Shown here: positions 36,070 through 49,142 of the stretch, one piece after another
Layout: each line of letters starts with the position of its first letter
How positions within the stretch are numbered: position 1 is the first letter of the stretch
NCBI RefSeq assembly: GCF_026210795.1
Contig: NC_089443.1
Span: 3,844,001-3,908,000, forward strand
From: Rhizophagus irregularis
Lineage: Eukaryota; Glomeromycota; Glomeromycetes; Glomerales; Glomeraceae
Direction of reading: 5' to 3'
Length of the DNA stretch: 64,000 nt
Made by a program: the position numbers and the translations under genes
The notes under the pieces: generated by a model
What the model was told of the DNA's origin: nothing
Seen by the model: only the letters and a program-made list of their open reading frames with translations
Databases searched by the model: none

Positions 36070-37430
36070 TCATATTTAATGCAATATGCATCGGGGTGAT
36101 ATATAAAACATCTTGTTTAATAACATATAATAACGAAAATAGTAAGTTTAATTATAACGAATAATTATAGTTTCTTTTTGATGATTTTTCGATAATAAAT
36201 TTGAGTAAATTTGAATCGGAGCTCTTTCTTTTTCCTTTTTTCCTTTTTAGCCATTTTGATAACAAATTCTTGTCTTATGAAAAATGGATCACAACTTTGC
36301 AGTTTTTAGAAAAACAATCATTTCCTTGAATTAGCTTAATTCATTGATTGATAAATATTTAGTCGTGTACGGCCCGAAATTTTCATGGCTTCCGATAATA
36401 AACACGAAAAAAAAAATTTTTTTTTTTTTTCAAACAATATTCAAACAGAAAAGTCTTTGTTCAAAAAAAAAAAAATTTTTTTTCAACAGATTAGATTTCA
36501 ATATTTTTTTTTTCTTCCAAAGAAACAAGCCATTTTTAATTTCATCTACATCTTTTTTTTTCATTGCTTTTTTTGAGACAATTAAAAAAAAAAAAAAACG
36601 GTTAATTGTGATTTGTACTAATGTGCGTGCCTGTGGGAAACAATTTATGTGCACAAAATTAAAAAGTAAGCCATCGTGTAAAAGATAAACAAGTTTTTTA
36701 ATTCATTATTTTGAACGTTAATTTCAGATTTAGCTTAAATTCCATGAAAAAAAATAATCACTGCGGAATCTAAAAGTAGTCATATGAAATTATTCAAATT
36801 ATCAATATCCGGTTGTGTGACATTAAATAATGATCATCTGACAATATTGACATTGGGAAATAACCGGTTAGTTGCTTTTTTTTTTGTATACTAGAAATGG
36901 TCAAAAAAAAAAAATCCTCCGGAGTAAAATAAAATTAGCAATTTTTTTTTTAAGCTTTTTTGTTAAATTTAAACTAAATTTTTTATATAACTAAAATTCT
37001 ATAATAATATCATTTATTGAAATTTTCCAAATAAGTTAAATACAATCTTTTAATTACTGATTAAGATAATAAAAGCCTTTTATCATTCTCCCGGATGACT
37101 CATAATAAAATTTAATATAATTTTATATGACCCATATGATCATATGACTAACGTAAGATAACGCAAGGGGTACCTATTTTACATCAACAGTTTTATTATT
37201 AGCATTGGTGTATACATAATAACGATAGTACAACTTCTCTCTATTATTAGTTTTTTTTTTCTGTGCAATCATATGCTATTAAATAATTAGTTATATGTAT
37301 ATGCTGTATATGCTACGCATTTTCTTAGTTAAAAGTATAATGACTCATTTTTTTTTTAATCGTTTAGATTAATTAAAAAAAGATAACTTTATTTGTTGTT
37401 TATTTTTGAACGACCAATGCTTATTATTTT
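36070..37430. other. Intergenic with long A/T homopolymer runs
   Basis: Alternating poly(A)/poly(T) tracts at 36405-36600 produce spurious Phe/Lys-only ORFs on both strands. No gene is seen. Confidence 0.5.
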
Positions 37431-38275
37431 ATTATTATTATTATAGTCTTTGTAATTCATTTTTATACCTAAAGATTTTAATGGAATCTTACGTGTATAT
37501 GATACACGTATGATTCCATTTCTCATGATGATCTGTGACTTGTACCAAACAATGTGCAAGACTGCTACAACGTGTCTTGTAAAATTAATATGTCCATTTA
37601 AGGTCTCCTTATTTTCCCGCGTAAAACAAGTTATTGTAAATTACAAAAAAAAAAAAAAGAAAGAAAAAAAAAACAAATAACAAATAAAAAAAAAAGGAAA
37701 AGAAGAGAAAAAAAAAAATTTATCCTTGTTTGACAATGTGATCTTTTTTTTTTTTTGAAATTAAAAATTAAATGAAAGGAAAAAAAAAAGATTGATCATC
37801 GGTCATTAATAAAAATTTCTTCTCCTCGATTCTCCTTAATAATATTAACAAATTTTAGAGCATAATAATTATACAAGAAACGTCATCAAAAGGAGAACTA
37901 TTTAATTAACTATAGAAAAAATGAAAAAATACTAAAAATAGTTATTTTAGAAATAATAAAAAAGTGGTATGAAAAATATTTACAGCTTAATCGTATAACG
38001 ATTGTACATGTATCATAGCACATGATTGCACAAGGGCAACGATATGCGAAAATGACTCAATGACTCTTCATTTTATTATGTCTCCCGGTTTAAGTAATTT
38101 TTCTTTGTGGGTTTTGATCTGCAAAGTACAAACTTTAAAATTATATGTATATATATTATTTACATCTAATCTATGTACCACGGGATCATGGGAACGTCTT
38201 TTTTTTTTTTAACCTTGTGGGTACACCGTGTACGTGTTTGATTCCCCGACTCGTTTTTTAAAATGAAAAATAAAG

Positions 38276-38287
38276 TATAAAAAGGCT
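38276..38287 (+). promoter_or_regulatory. TATA box of hemocyanin-like gene 1
   Basis: TATAAAAAGGCT, 359 bp before the ATG. The same word followed by (C/T)CAATTTTCCC(T/C) is kept upstream of all four paralogues, and a GATTCCC(C/T)GAC block precedes it. Confidence 0.6.
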
Positions 38288-38634
38288 CCAATTTTCCCCT
38301 CCAGAAAGTTTCCTCGTAATTCTACCAATCTTTTATTTTTTATAACAGAAAACTACTCAAACAACTCTTTTTTTTGTTATTATTTTTGATCGTTTAATTA
38401 CGTTTTTTTTTACTTGCAAATATTAAAAATATATATATATATATATATATATATTTTTCACAACCATTCATTCTCTTTTTTTTTTGACCGTTTCGCTACG
38501 GTTTCAAAAAATTTTTAATATTTGCAACATTTGCAACGATTTATTTTATTTTATTTTTTTCTTTTGTCACAAAAGAAATTTCAAATTTCAAATTACTCTT
38601 TGTTTCTTAAAAACTCAATCTTTTTATTGACAAA

Positions 38635-40832
38635 ATGTCTCTCGCTAAAGCAAGAAAAGGATTAAAGACTGAAAAGAAAGGTGGAAAAGTATCTCCTGAT
38701 CAAAAACTTCTCAACCAATTCTTTGAAACCCATGATAATCATAACAAGTCAGATAAAAATTTTAAATTCAGTCATGTATGTTAATAAATTTGATATAAAT
38801 ATATACGATTATTCGATGTCATTATCATAACTAATTTAAACCTTTTCTAACAGTTTCACCCTGGACATGCTGAGGATGCCTTTAAACTCTCTGCGGAATT
38901 TATGGAAATCGCAAACAAAAATCCTGATAATGCCATCGAGAAAGTTGTTGAACACGCGAATAAAGCATCTGAAACTTCGAATCTCGAATTAGTTCGTCAT
39001 GCTTTAATGATGTTTATTTCTCATCATCCGTCTGCTCGTAACAAAAATTTGCGTATTCCTCCATTGATTAAGCGTTCTCCTGGATCTACTGTTCCCAAGA
39101 AGAAGCAAGTTTCAACTGCTGAAAAATTTAAGGAAACTGAAGGTGAAAACCCTGAATTATACATGAATTGGTATAGAGAAGATCCTAATCTCAATGAGCA
39201 TCACGAGCATTGGCATATCGTTTATGGTGCTACTGGTGTACCTGATCTTGATAATCCTTTGACAAAACGTGTTCATAAGGATCGACATGGTGAATTGTTC
39301 GTTTATATGCATCGACAAATGCTGGCAAGATATGATATCGAACGTATTGGACTGGGTTTATCTTTGGTTAAACCTCTTGATGATTATTCTGCCCCAATTG
39401 AGGAAGGATATCATCCTAACGAAAATTTGGTTGATGCAGAAGATAGAAATGATCCTTACTCTACATTTGGTTCTCGTGATCATAAGAAACAACTTCGTAA
39501 TATTCCTAGTAGTAAGGATAAAACTGAAGAACTCAAAACTGAAGACATGCAGACATCTCGTGAAAAGATCGAAAAAGCTGTTAATTGTGGTAAATTTTAT
39601 AATGATACCAAGATCGATATTGATACGTTGGGCGCTGTTCTCGAATCTTATCAAAATGGCAATGTTGAACATTTGATTGAATATTATGGTCTTAAATATT
39701 ATGGTGATAATATAGGTTTACATGGAAGTGGTCACCTTATTATAGGAAACATAACTGATGATCCTGGTGTGATGTCTCAAACACGCGTTGCTGCACGTGA
39801 TCCGGCATTTTGGAGATGGCATCGTCATATAGATAATCTGGTCAAAACATGGGAAGAAAATCAAGAACCAAATGACTTTTCCAAATCACTACCTGTAAAA
39901 CTTCAAGATGTCATTCTTGTATTCAAAGATAAACTGCCTATACACCATGGAGAAACCCAAGATGAAGAAGCAGCTGAATTTGGTAAAAAATCATTTGGTG
40001 GAGAAAATTTTTGTAAGGACGTATCAAAAAATGATATTGTTACAAATGAATTAGAAACAAAAATGAAAACTAGAGTGTGGACACATATTGCAGATTCAGG
40101 ATCAACTGAGGAGATAGATTTTTTATTCCCTAGGGAATTTTATTATTATTTCCGTGTTGAAAATACTTCAGCAAGTGAATTTATAGCTACATTCCGCGTC
40201 TTTCTAGTACCAGAGGAATTAGCTGAATCAAGAGTTCATTGGATTGAATTAGATAAATTCAAAGAAAGTTTACCTGCTAATTCTAAAACGGTAGTATGCC
40301 GTGATTGTGATATGTCATCAATCGTACGTCAACCTCCGCAGAAAACCGATGATGAATTAGACGATACAGCTCTTCCGATTGATACTACTCCAGATGCAGA
40401 AGGAATTAATACTAATGACACATTTTGTGATTGTGGTTGGCCTTTCCATTTATTACTGCCCAGAGGAAGGAAAGGAGGAATGAAATTTAAATTGTTAGTA
40501 TTTATTTCCGATTGGTCTGAAGATAAAGTAGAAGTACCAAAAGAAAATATTAGGTGTGGAAGTATTAGTTTCTGCGGTGCTCAAAAGCCTGCTGATAAAT
40601 ATCCCGACAATAAACCCATGGGTTATCCACTTGATAGACCTTTCAAAAATAATTCTTATAAAGAGGTAAGTAAATTTGAAAATCTTTCGAAATTTTGTTA
40701 TGGAGAAATTAATTTTTATTAATTTTTACCTTATTAATTTCACAGACGTTTGCTGGATTAAACAATGCTGTTATTAAAGATGTTAGCATTAAATTGGTTA
40801 AAGACTTTCCTGAAATCGTCGAAGGCTGTTAA
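38635..40832 (+). CDS. Hemocyanin/prophenoloxidase-like type-3 copper protein, copy 1
   Basis: Three exons (38635-38775, 38854-40665, 40746-40832), 679 aa. The architecture is that of arthropod hemocyanin/prophenoloxidase, not of the common fungal tyrosinase. An all-helical N-domain comes first. The copper-A site follows, in NWYREDPNLNEHHEHWH (H164, H168) and GELFVYMHRQMLARYD (H200). The copper-B site is in GLHGSGHL (H337, H341) and DPAFWRWHRHID (H370). An Ig-like C-domain carries DCGWPFHLLLPRG, close to the GCGWPQHM-type motif of prophenoloxidases, and PMGYPLDRPF. All six copper ligands are present, so oxygen binding or phenol oxidation is plausible. No signal peptide (basic start MSLAKARKGLK). 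First of four tandem copies; the last exon begins TFAGLNN in all. Activity is inferred, not shown. Confidence 0.9.
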
Positions 40833-41964
40833 CTAACCCATTTTGTAAATATATAAATATTTATTTTTCATATTTTTTCTTATAAATAATTTGCATGACA
40901 CGATCGACCTTTAAAGTGTGATTTCCTACATTTAATTACTTTTCAAAACAGCAAAAACAGCAAAAACAGCAAAAAAAAAAAAAAAACAACTACTATTTAC
41001 TAAATTCTAAGCCCCAAGTTTTTTTTTTTTAAGATAATTTTTCGTTTCTTTTTAAGATTTATTGTTATGTATAGCGTTTTTTTTTTATGATTTGATTTTC
41101 TAAAAGCTAGCTTTTTGTATATATGAACATTCTATTTTATTTTATTTTTTTCATTGGACATTATTTTTTTTTTAAATTTTCGCATCATTTATTTTTTTAT
41201 TTTTTTTTTTTTTCAATTAAATATTTCAATTGAAAAATTATGTAATTATGTATTCCCAAAGAAGTTTTTGGCCAAAATTTTTTTTGGAACATTATGTAAT
41301 TTTCTTTTTTATTAATAAAAAATCATAGAAAAATTGCAAAAAAAAAAATTTTTTATAAAATATAACTTTGAACTACGTGAAATTTTTTTTTTTTTTGAAT
41401 TATCAAATGTTTCGTTTATTTGGAAATATCATAATTCTGATAAATCCAATTTCTTACAAAATTGAAGACATTCAATTGGATTTAGCATGATATAAATGAT
41501 CATCTATTTTATCGAAACAAACATTTTTACAGGTATATGATGATATTATAACGCAGCGACAGCATATTCGTGATGCGTGTGACAGATCAACGAAACTACA
41601 AAACATTATCCAAATAAAAAATCTTAGAGAGGTGACGCAACTGCCAAAAAAAAACGCACACAAAAAAGTTTTTTATTATTAACATTAGTAATGATAATAC
41701 ATGGGTCTCGTGATCTACCAGATGTAGTGCTAAGATTGCCCATGATCATCGACAATGCACACGTGGGGACGAGTGGTTTTATATATTAGAATAGTAGTAC
41801 TTATATGTATATTTCACGGCTTTTAATAATAGTTCTAATAAAAAAATAATAATAATGATAATACAGCTTTCTTAATCAATATTGAAATTTTATTTTTCCT
41901 GCACAATCAGATGCTTAGTTTATGCTATGCAACTCATAGTTAAAAAATATAATGACTTATTGAA
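40833..41964. other. Downstream flank of hemocyanin-like gene 1, with a relic exon-like ORF
   Basis: Homologous to 46539-47340. Poly(T)-rich sequence covers 40980-41400. At 41533-41682, after a TTTTACAG acceptor-like site, an open frame contains RQHIRDACDRSTKLQNI and ends in TAA. In the copy at 47075 an 8-bp insertion breaks it. It is possibly a relic exon of a lost gene. Confidence 0.35.
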
Positions 41965-42226
41965 GTCATTTCAGCGAAGGGACATTTCGCCGAAGATATG
42001 GAATTTATTAATTTTCCTTTTCTTTTTCAGAAGACAAATGGATTATTTGCATATTGTAAGTCGCGTTTGTTTAATTTTTTTAATCAAAGAAAAATTAATT
42101 TATTCGGTCTTACAATAAGTTCAAAAAAAAAAAACAAAATTCATAAATGGGAAAAGGATTAGGTGAGATGTCTTCAATAAAACGCCCATTAGGCGAAAAA
42201 TCCCTTCGGCGAAACGTACCGTAACC
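41965..42226. repeat. CGAA-motif repetitive element, remnant
   Basis: Begins with CATTTCAGCGAAGGGACATTTCGCCGAAG and ends CTTCGGCGAAACGTACCGTAACC. It is a shorter relative of 47355-47932. Confidence 0.5.
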
Positions 42227-42423
42227 ATTTTTTAAAGTTAGGTTAATTAAAAAAGATAACTCAAGTTGTTTAATTTTCGCCAAATAAAAATTTTATTCAG
42301 TGTTTTTTTTTATTCCATGTTATTTCCGGTAAATGTATCATATTCACGGAATTTATAGCCTCAATTATCCAAGTTGCTTAGATTTTTAGTTATTTTTACA
42401 GAAATTGTGGATAAAATTTTTTA

Positions 42424-42830
42424 CAGGGGGATACGGTAAGTTTAATCGAAACCAATTTCGCTGAGACCATTTTGTCCGTAATGAGATTTCGGAGGAGGCA
42501 TTTTCACTTAATGAAAATTTTGTTGAATCCTTTCCTTGAATGATCCATTTTTATCATTTTACTGAAAATGGTCATGATTGTGAATTTATACGAATTTTAA
42601 AAATTATCAATACATTTTTATGTTCAATTTTGTAATTCTTAATTAAGAGATCAATTAATTTATTCTACCATCATCAGTTTTTTAAAAAAAGAAAAATTAA
42701 AGTTATGTAGCAATTATATAAGTTACTTGAATGTTAAAATGATGTTGTTCCGAGAAAGGGTATCCGGACTTTTCGCCGAAGCCCTTTTCACCGAAACCCA
42801 TTTCGCCAAGCCAATTTCGCCGAAGGGATA
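42424..42830. repeat. CGAA-motif repetitive element, remnant
   Basis: Starts GGGGATACGGTAAG..AATTTCGCTGAGACC and ends with the TTTCGCCAAGCCAATTTCGC..GAAGG array. It corresponds to the left half of 48204-48938. Confidence 0.5.
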
Positions 42831-42880
42831 ATATTAAATATTTGGGTAGTATCTGAGTCACCTTCAAGTCTTGTATACCA

Positions 42881-43740
42881 GTAGCCATTCCTATGAAGAA
42901 TTCACTAACGTTTTCTTCCTATATTCTGAATATAAAGAATTGTTGAGAGCTGTGCAGGCATTAGAAATTAAAAATTAAATGTAAAATTTTTTAAAGAAAG
43001 GCGTATTTTTTTCGTCATGTGAGGAAAATCCAAAATACTGATAATTTTTTTTTTAAAAAAAAAAGAAAGAAAATTCGTCATATAGGAAAATCCAAAAAAC
43101 TGAATTTTTTTTTTAAAAAAAATGACGATTCCTAAAAAGACAATGATTTCTCGTGAAGAATTTCATTGTAAATTATTTTTATAGTTTAATTAAATTTTAC
43201 CTGATCGGATTAGTTGCTATAAATTTGTTATACGCCAATCATTATGCAGCCTATATGGCTATATTAGAGTATAACCTTTCACAATTGAGAATACAGAGCA
43301 TAATTTACTGGCTAATACTATATAATTATGCAATACTACAAAATTCTATAGTAACAACAATAGTAACAAAATATATTATTTTGATTATTTTATGATTTGC
43401 ACAGAATTTAAGTCATCCGAAATTTGACCACTAACATTAAAGTATTAATGTACTGATATGTGTTACATGAAAAAATTTAAAAAAATTTTGAACAATATAT
43501 TCGAAAATTTTGATATGTATACAGCAAAAAATACAGAGTTTTGCCAAAATCACGCTATACTGAACTCAGCTAGGCTATATAATTACCGCCTATATTGAGA
43601 TTAGGGCCTGCGCCATTCCAAATCCTATATAAAAATCTTACCACACCCTGTCACTATATAAATAGTACTTTAAACGTGTAGTACAGGTGACATATAATGC
43701 AATTTAAATCCACTTGCGGGTGGTCTGAACGTCAAGGATT
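42881..43740. other. Intergenic between hemocyanin-like genes 1 and 2
   Basis: AT-rich. An AAATTCGTCAT/GGAAAATCCAAAA repeat appears twice near 43010-43110. A short ORF at 43153-43395 has no recognisable features. No supported gene. Confidence 0.45.
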
Positions 43741-43997
43741 TTTTAAAGTATTCATTTAGATTTATTTTATAGATATAGATTATTTACATCTAATCTATGT
43801 ACTACGGGGGTCTCTTTTTTTTTAACCTTGGGAAAATTGGAAGCACTATTGGAAGCATCTTTGGAACTAATAAAGCCATTTAAGCCTTCCAACCAAATTT
43901 TTATGCGATTTATGCAATTGGAAGTACAAATGCACATCACTGCTTGTGTGTGCACCATGTTTGATTCCCCGACTCGTTTATAGAATGAAAAATAAAG

Positions 43998-44009
43998 TAT
44001 AAAAAGGCT
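43998..44009 (+). promoter_or_regulatory. TATA box of hemocyanin-like gene 2
   Basis: TATAAAAAGGCT, 367 bp before the ATG, within a block closely matching the gene 1 promoter. An insertion of about 110 bp (about 43828-43945) separates the upstream CTAATCTATGTAC block from the conserved GATTCCCCGACTCG. Confidence 0.6.
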
Positions 44010-44364
44010 CCAATTTTCCCCTCAAGAAAGTTTCCATAATTCTACCAATCTTTTATTTTTTAACAACAAACTACTCAAACAACTCTTTTTTGTTATTATT
44101 TTTGAACGTTTAATCACGTTTTTTTTTACTTGCAAATATTAAAATAATATATATATTTTTTTTTCACAGAAAAATTTACAATCATTCATTCTCTTTTTTT
44201 TTTGACCGTTTCGCTACGGTTTCAAAAAATTTTTAATATTTGCAACATTTGCAACGATTATTTTATTTTATTTTATTTATTTTTTTTTATCACAAAAGAA
44301 ATTTCAAATTTCAAACTTCAAACTACTCTTTATTTCTTAAAAACTCAATCTTTTTATTGACAAA

Positions 44365-46538
44365 ATGTCTCTCGCTAAAGCAAGAAAAGGATTAAAGACT
44401 GAAAAGAAAGGTGGAAAAGTATCTCCTGAACAAAAAATTCTCAACCAATTCTTGGAAGCCCCTAAAGATAAACATAAAAAGAAAGATAAAAAATTTAAAT
44501 TCACTCAAGTATGTTAATAAATTTGATATAATATATATGATTATTCGATGTTATTATCATAACTAATTTAAACCTTTTCTAACAGTTTGACCCTGAACAT
44601 GCTGATGCTGCCTATAATATCACTGTGGAATTTATGGAAATCGCTAACAAAAATCCTGAAAATGCCATCGAAAAAGTTATTGAATACGCGAAAAAAGCAT
44701 CTGAAACTTCGGATCCCGAATTAGTTCGTCATGCTTTAATGATGTTTGTTACTCATCATCCGTCTGCTCGTAACAAAAATTTGCGTATTCCTCCATTGAT
44801 TAAACGTTCTCCCGGAGCTACTGTTCCCAAGAAGAAGAACATTTCATTGGCTCCTGGTCCCCTGGTATCTACTCATTCTACTGAAAAGATTAAGGAAACT
44901 GAAGATAACCCTGAATTATATATGAATTGGTATAGAGAAGATCCTAATCTCAATGAGCATCACGAGCATTGGCATATCGTTTATGGTAGTAATGGTGTTC
45001 CTGATGTTAAGGATCCTAAAATCCGTGTTCATAAGGATCGACATGGTGAATTGTTCGTTTACATGCATCGACAAATGCTGGCAAGATATGATATCGAACG
45101 TCTTGGACTAGGTTTATCTTTGATTAAACCTCTTGATGATTATTTTGCCCCAATTGATGAAGGATATCATCCTAACGAAAATTTGGTTGATGCAGAAGAT
45201 GAAGATGATCCTTACTCTACTTTTGGTTCTCGTAAACCTGGGTCAAAAAATCGTGATTATGGTAAAAAAGATGGTCCTTTCACACTTAAAGCAATGGATG
45301 CAAATCGTAAAAAGGTCGAAGAAGCTGTTAATTGTGGTAAATTTTATAATGGTGCCGAGATCGATATTGATACGTTGGGCGCTGTTCTCGAATCTTATGG
45401 AAAAGGTGATTTGATTAAATATTATGGTAGTTTACATGCAGGTGGTCACCTTACTATAGGACACATAATTGATGATCCTGGTGTGATGGCTCAAACACGC
45501 GTTGCTGCACGTGATCCGGTATTTTGGAGATGGCATCGTCATATAGATAATCTGGTCAAAACATGGGAAGAAAAACGAGAACCGAATGACTTTTCCAATT
45601 CATCACCTGTAAAACTTCAAGATGTCATTTTTGTATTCAAAGATAAACTACCTATACACCATGGAGAAACCCAAGATGAAGAAGCAGCTGCATTTGGTGA
45701 AAAAACATTTGGTGGAAAAAATTTTTGTACGGACGTATCAAAAAATGATATTGTTACAAATGAATTAGAAACAAAAATGAAAACTAGAGTGTGGACACAT
45801 ATTTCAGATTCAGGATCAACTGAGGAGATAGATTATTTATTCCCTAGGGAATTTTATTATTATTTCCGTGTTGAAAATACTTCAGCAAGTGAATTTATAG
45901 CTACATTCCGCGTCTTTCTAGTACCAGAGGAATTAGCTGAATCAAGAGTTCATTGGATTGAATTAGATAAATTCAAAGAATGTTTACCTGCTAATTCTAA
46001 AACGGTAGTATGTCGTGATTGTGATATGTCATCAATCGTACGTCAACCTCCGCAGAAAACCGATGATGAATTAGACGATACAGCTCTTCCGATTGATACT
46101 ACTCCAGTAGATAATAATAATGACCGATTTTGTGATTGTGGTTGGCCTTTCCATTTATTACTTCCCAGAGGAAGGAAAGGAGGAATGAAATATAAATTAT
46201 TAGTATTTATTTCCGATTGGTCTGAAGATGAAGTACCAACAATAAGTAGATGTGGAAGTATTAGTTTTTGCGGTGCTGAAGGAGCGGCTGATAAATATCC
46301 CGACAAGAAACCCATGGGTTATCCACTTGATAGACCGTTCAAAAATAATTCTTATAAAGAGGTAAGTAAATTTGAAAATCTTTTCGAAATTTTGTTATGG
46401 AGAGGAATTAATTTTTATTAATTTTTACCTTATTAAATTTCACAGACGTTTGCTGGATTAAATAATGCTATTATTAGAGATGTTTGCATTAATTGGGTTG
46501 ATGAGTTTCCTGAAATCGTCGTTGAAGACAGCTGCTAA
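44365..46538 (+). CDS. Hemocyanin/prophenoloxidase-like type-3 copper protein, copy 2
   Basis: Exons 44365-44508, 44586-46361 and 46446-46538; 670 aa. Very close to copy 1 with the same intron positions and nearly the same intron sequence. It keeps EHHEHWH and FVYMHRQMLARYD (copper A), SLHAGGHL and DPVFWRWHRHID (copper B), DCGWPFHLLLPRG and PMGYPLDRPF. Differences cluster in the loop after PKKK (extra APGPLVSTHS) and in the acidic inter-copper loop (DEDDPYSTFGS, then KPGSKNRDYGKK). The Leu/Gly loop before copper B is shorter. Expected to be a functional copper protein; cytosolic unless released by an unconventional route, as no signal peptide is seen. Confidence 0.9.
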
Positions 46539-47354
46539 CCAAACCATTTTGTAAATATTTAAATATTTATTTTTCATATTTTTTCTTATAACAATTTGCA
46601 AAGTGTGATTTCCTACATTAAAAAAAAAAACTAAGTTTTTTTTTTTTAAAAGATCCTAAGATAATTTGATTTTCTAAAAGCTAGCTTTTTGTATATATGA
46701 ACATTATATTTTATTTTATTTTATTCATTGGACATTATTTTTTTTAAATTTTATTTATTTATTTATTTATTTCAATTAAATATTTCGATCGAAAAATTAT
46801 GTATTCCAAAAAAAGTTTTGGCCAAAATATTTTTTGGAACATTATGTAATTTTTTTCTTTTTTTATTAATAAAATCATAAAAAATTGCAAAAAAAAATTT
46901 TATAAAATATAACTTTGAACTACGTGAAATTTTTTTTTTTTTTGAATTATCAAATGTTCGTTTATTTGGAAATATCATAATTCTGATAAATCCAATTTCT
47001 TGCAAAACTGAAGACATTCAATTGGATTAGCATGATATAAATGATCTTTTATTTTATCAAAACAAACATTTTTACAGGTATATGATGAGTTGATGATATT
47101 ATAACGCAGCGACAGCATATTCGTGATGCGTGTGACAGATCAACGAAACCACAAAATATTATCCAAATAAAAAATCTGAGAGGTGATGCAACTGCTAAAA
47201 AAAAACGCACACAAAATGTTTAAATAGTTTTTTATTATTGGCATTAGTACATATAATGATGAATTAATGATAATACAGCTTCCCCAATAAATATTGAAAT
47301 TTTATTTTTCCTGCACAATCAGATGCTTAGTTATGCTACGCAACTCGTAGTTAA
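46539..47354. other. Downstream flank of hemocyanin-like gene 2
   Basis: Duplicate of 40833-41960 with deletions in the poly(T) tracts and an 8-bp insertion near 47089. No gene is seen. Confidence 0.5.
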
Positions 47355-47932
47355 ATATCCGGACTTTTCACCGAAGTTCGTCTAACCGAAACCCATTTCG
47401 CAAAGCAATTTCGCCGAAGAATGTTTCACCGAAGTGCCATTTCGCTGATATACCATTTCCCCGAATGGACATTTCCCCGAATGGCCATTTTACCGATTTC
47501 GCCGAAGCCATTTTACCTAAGGACATTTCGCCGAAGCCATTTCGACGAAGGGACATTTCGCCGAAGATAGGGAATTAATTAATTTTCCTTTTCTTTTTCA
47601 GAAGACAAACGGATTATTTACACACGTTTGTTTGATTTTTTTTAATTAAAGAAAATTAATTTATTCAGTCTTTACAGTAAGTTCAAAAAAAGATAACAAA
47701 TTCGTCGTACTCATCAATTCCGAAATATTTTTTATTTTCTTTGTATCGAATTGTTAATGATTAAGGAAATATATTAATCACTACCATTTTTGGCGAGGTG
47801 TCCTTCGACGAAATGGACGATTCAGGAAAAGGATTCGGCGAGTTGTCTTTGATGAAACTCCCTTCGGCGAGATGAGTTCAGTGAAATGGGTTTCGGCGAA
47901 ATGGACTTCGGCGAAACGTACCGTAACCATTT
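47355..47932. mobile_element. CGAA-motif element (fuller copy)
   Basis: The left part is an array of TTTCGCCGAAG / TTTCCCCGAATGG / TTCACCGAAG units (47368-47570). The right part is an array in the opposite orientation (CTTCGGCGAAACG, GGTTTCGGCGAAATGG; 47786-47925) that ends ACGTACCGTAACC. The inverted arrays flank an AT-rich core, a non-autonomous-transposon design like that at 10661-11230. Confidence 0.55.
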
Positions 47933-48203
47933 TTTAAAGTTAGGTTAATTAAAAAGATAAGTTTTTTTCACCCTATAAAAAATTTATTCAGTGTTTTTTT
48001 TTATTCCGGATTATTTCCGGTAAATCATATTCACGGAATTTATAGCTTCAAAACATGGAAATTATCCAAGTTGCTTAGATTTTTAGTTATTTTTCCGCAA
48101 ATGGATCATATCATATTCACGGAGTTTTTACAGAAATTATGGATAAAAAAATTTTTTACAAGGTTGAACTATTCAACGCTTATTATCTTATTATTTTTAC
48201 TGT

Positions 48204-48938
48204 ATAGGGATACGGTAGTTACGGTACGTTTCACCGAAACCAATTTCGCTGAAGCCATATGGTTCGTAATGAGGTTTCGCCGAGGAGACTGAATGGATAT
48301 TTTGTCGAATGGATATTTTGTCGAATCCTTTCCCTGAATGATCCATTTTTACCAATATGAATTTTAAAATTATCAATACATTTTTATTTCCAGTTTTGTA
48401 ATTCTCAATTAAGAGATCAATTAATTTATTCTATCATCATCAATTTTAAAAAAAAGAAAATTAAAGTTTGTTTTTATGTAACAATTATATAAGTTACTTG
48501 AATGTTAAAATGTCAGTGTTCCAAAAGGGTATTCGGACTTTTCGCGGGTTCTTTTCACCGAAACCCATTTCGCCAAGCCAATTTCGCCGAAGGGATGTTT
48601 CACCGAAGTGCCATTTCGCCGAGTGGGCATTTCGCTGAGAAGACAAACGAATTATTTAACACACTATATTAAGTCACGTTTGTTTAAAAAAAAGATAGTT
48701 TAAGAGGATTTGTACTTTGAGCATGAGTTGTTAATGATCAAGGAAATATGTTAATCACTCACATTTTCGACGAAATGTCCTTCGACGAAATGGACGATTC
48801 GGGGAAAAGGATTCGGCGAAATGTCCATTCAATGAAATGCACATTCGGCGAAATGTTCTTTCGGCGGAACTCCCTCGAAATGACTTCAGCGAAATGGTTT
48901 TCGGCGAAATGAACTTCGGTGAAACGTATCGTAACCCT
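48204..48938. mobile_element. CGAA-motif element with GGTTACGGTACGTTTC-type ends
   Basis: The left end is GTTACGGTACGTTTCACCGAA; the right end is TTCGGTGAAACGTATCGTAACC, the inverted version with one change. Inside are arrays of TTTCGCCGAA(G) at 48540-48640 and of its complement at 48775-48915. It is the best-bounded member of the family. Confidence 0.6.
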
Positions 48939-49039
48939 ACGAAAGAAAGATATTTTAAATAAAAATAGGTTATAAAAGAATTCATTCTTTAGAAATTATT
49001 CATTTTTTATCGAGCACATTGTAAAAATGTTGATCGCTA

Positions 49040-49142
49040 CCATTTCAGTCAGCGAAATGGCTTCGGTAAAGGCCTAAAGGGTCATTCGGCGAAATATTTA
49101 TTCGGCAAAATTGACTCCCGAGTGGTTACGGTACGTTTCACC
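49040..49142. repeat. CGAA-motif element, fragment
   Basis: CAGCGAAATGGCTTCGG, CATTCGGCGAAATATT and GGTTACGGTACGTTTCACC are present. It is the truncated start of another copy abutting the upstream region of gene 3. Confidence 0.5.

Larger units (their letters stand above)
37440..42880 (+). repeat. Segmental duplication unit containing hemocyanin-like gene 1
   Basis: The upstream part (37440-38630) matches 49150-50180: GGAATCTTACGTG, TGATGATCTGTGACTTGT and AATGTGCAAGAC are shared. The downstream part (40833-42830) matches 46539-48660, including the TATGATGATATTATAACGCA block and the CGAA-motif elements. The array therefore grew by duplication of gene-plus-flank units. Confidence 0.65.

Noticed and set aside
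36344-36688. ORFs of 60-114 aa on both strands
   Set aside because: Composed almost only of Phe and Lys from poly(A)/poly(T) tracts; no coding character.
43153-43395. 80-aa hydrophobic plus-strand ORF
   Set aside because: No homologous frame in the duplicated flanks, AT-driven composition, no motif.
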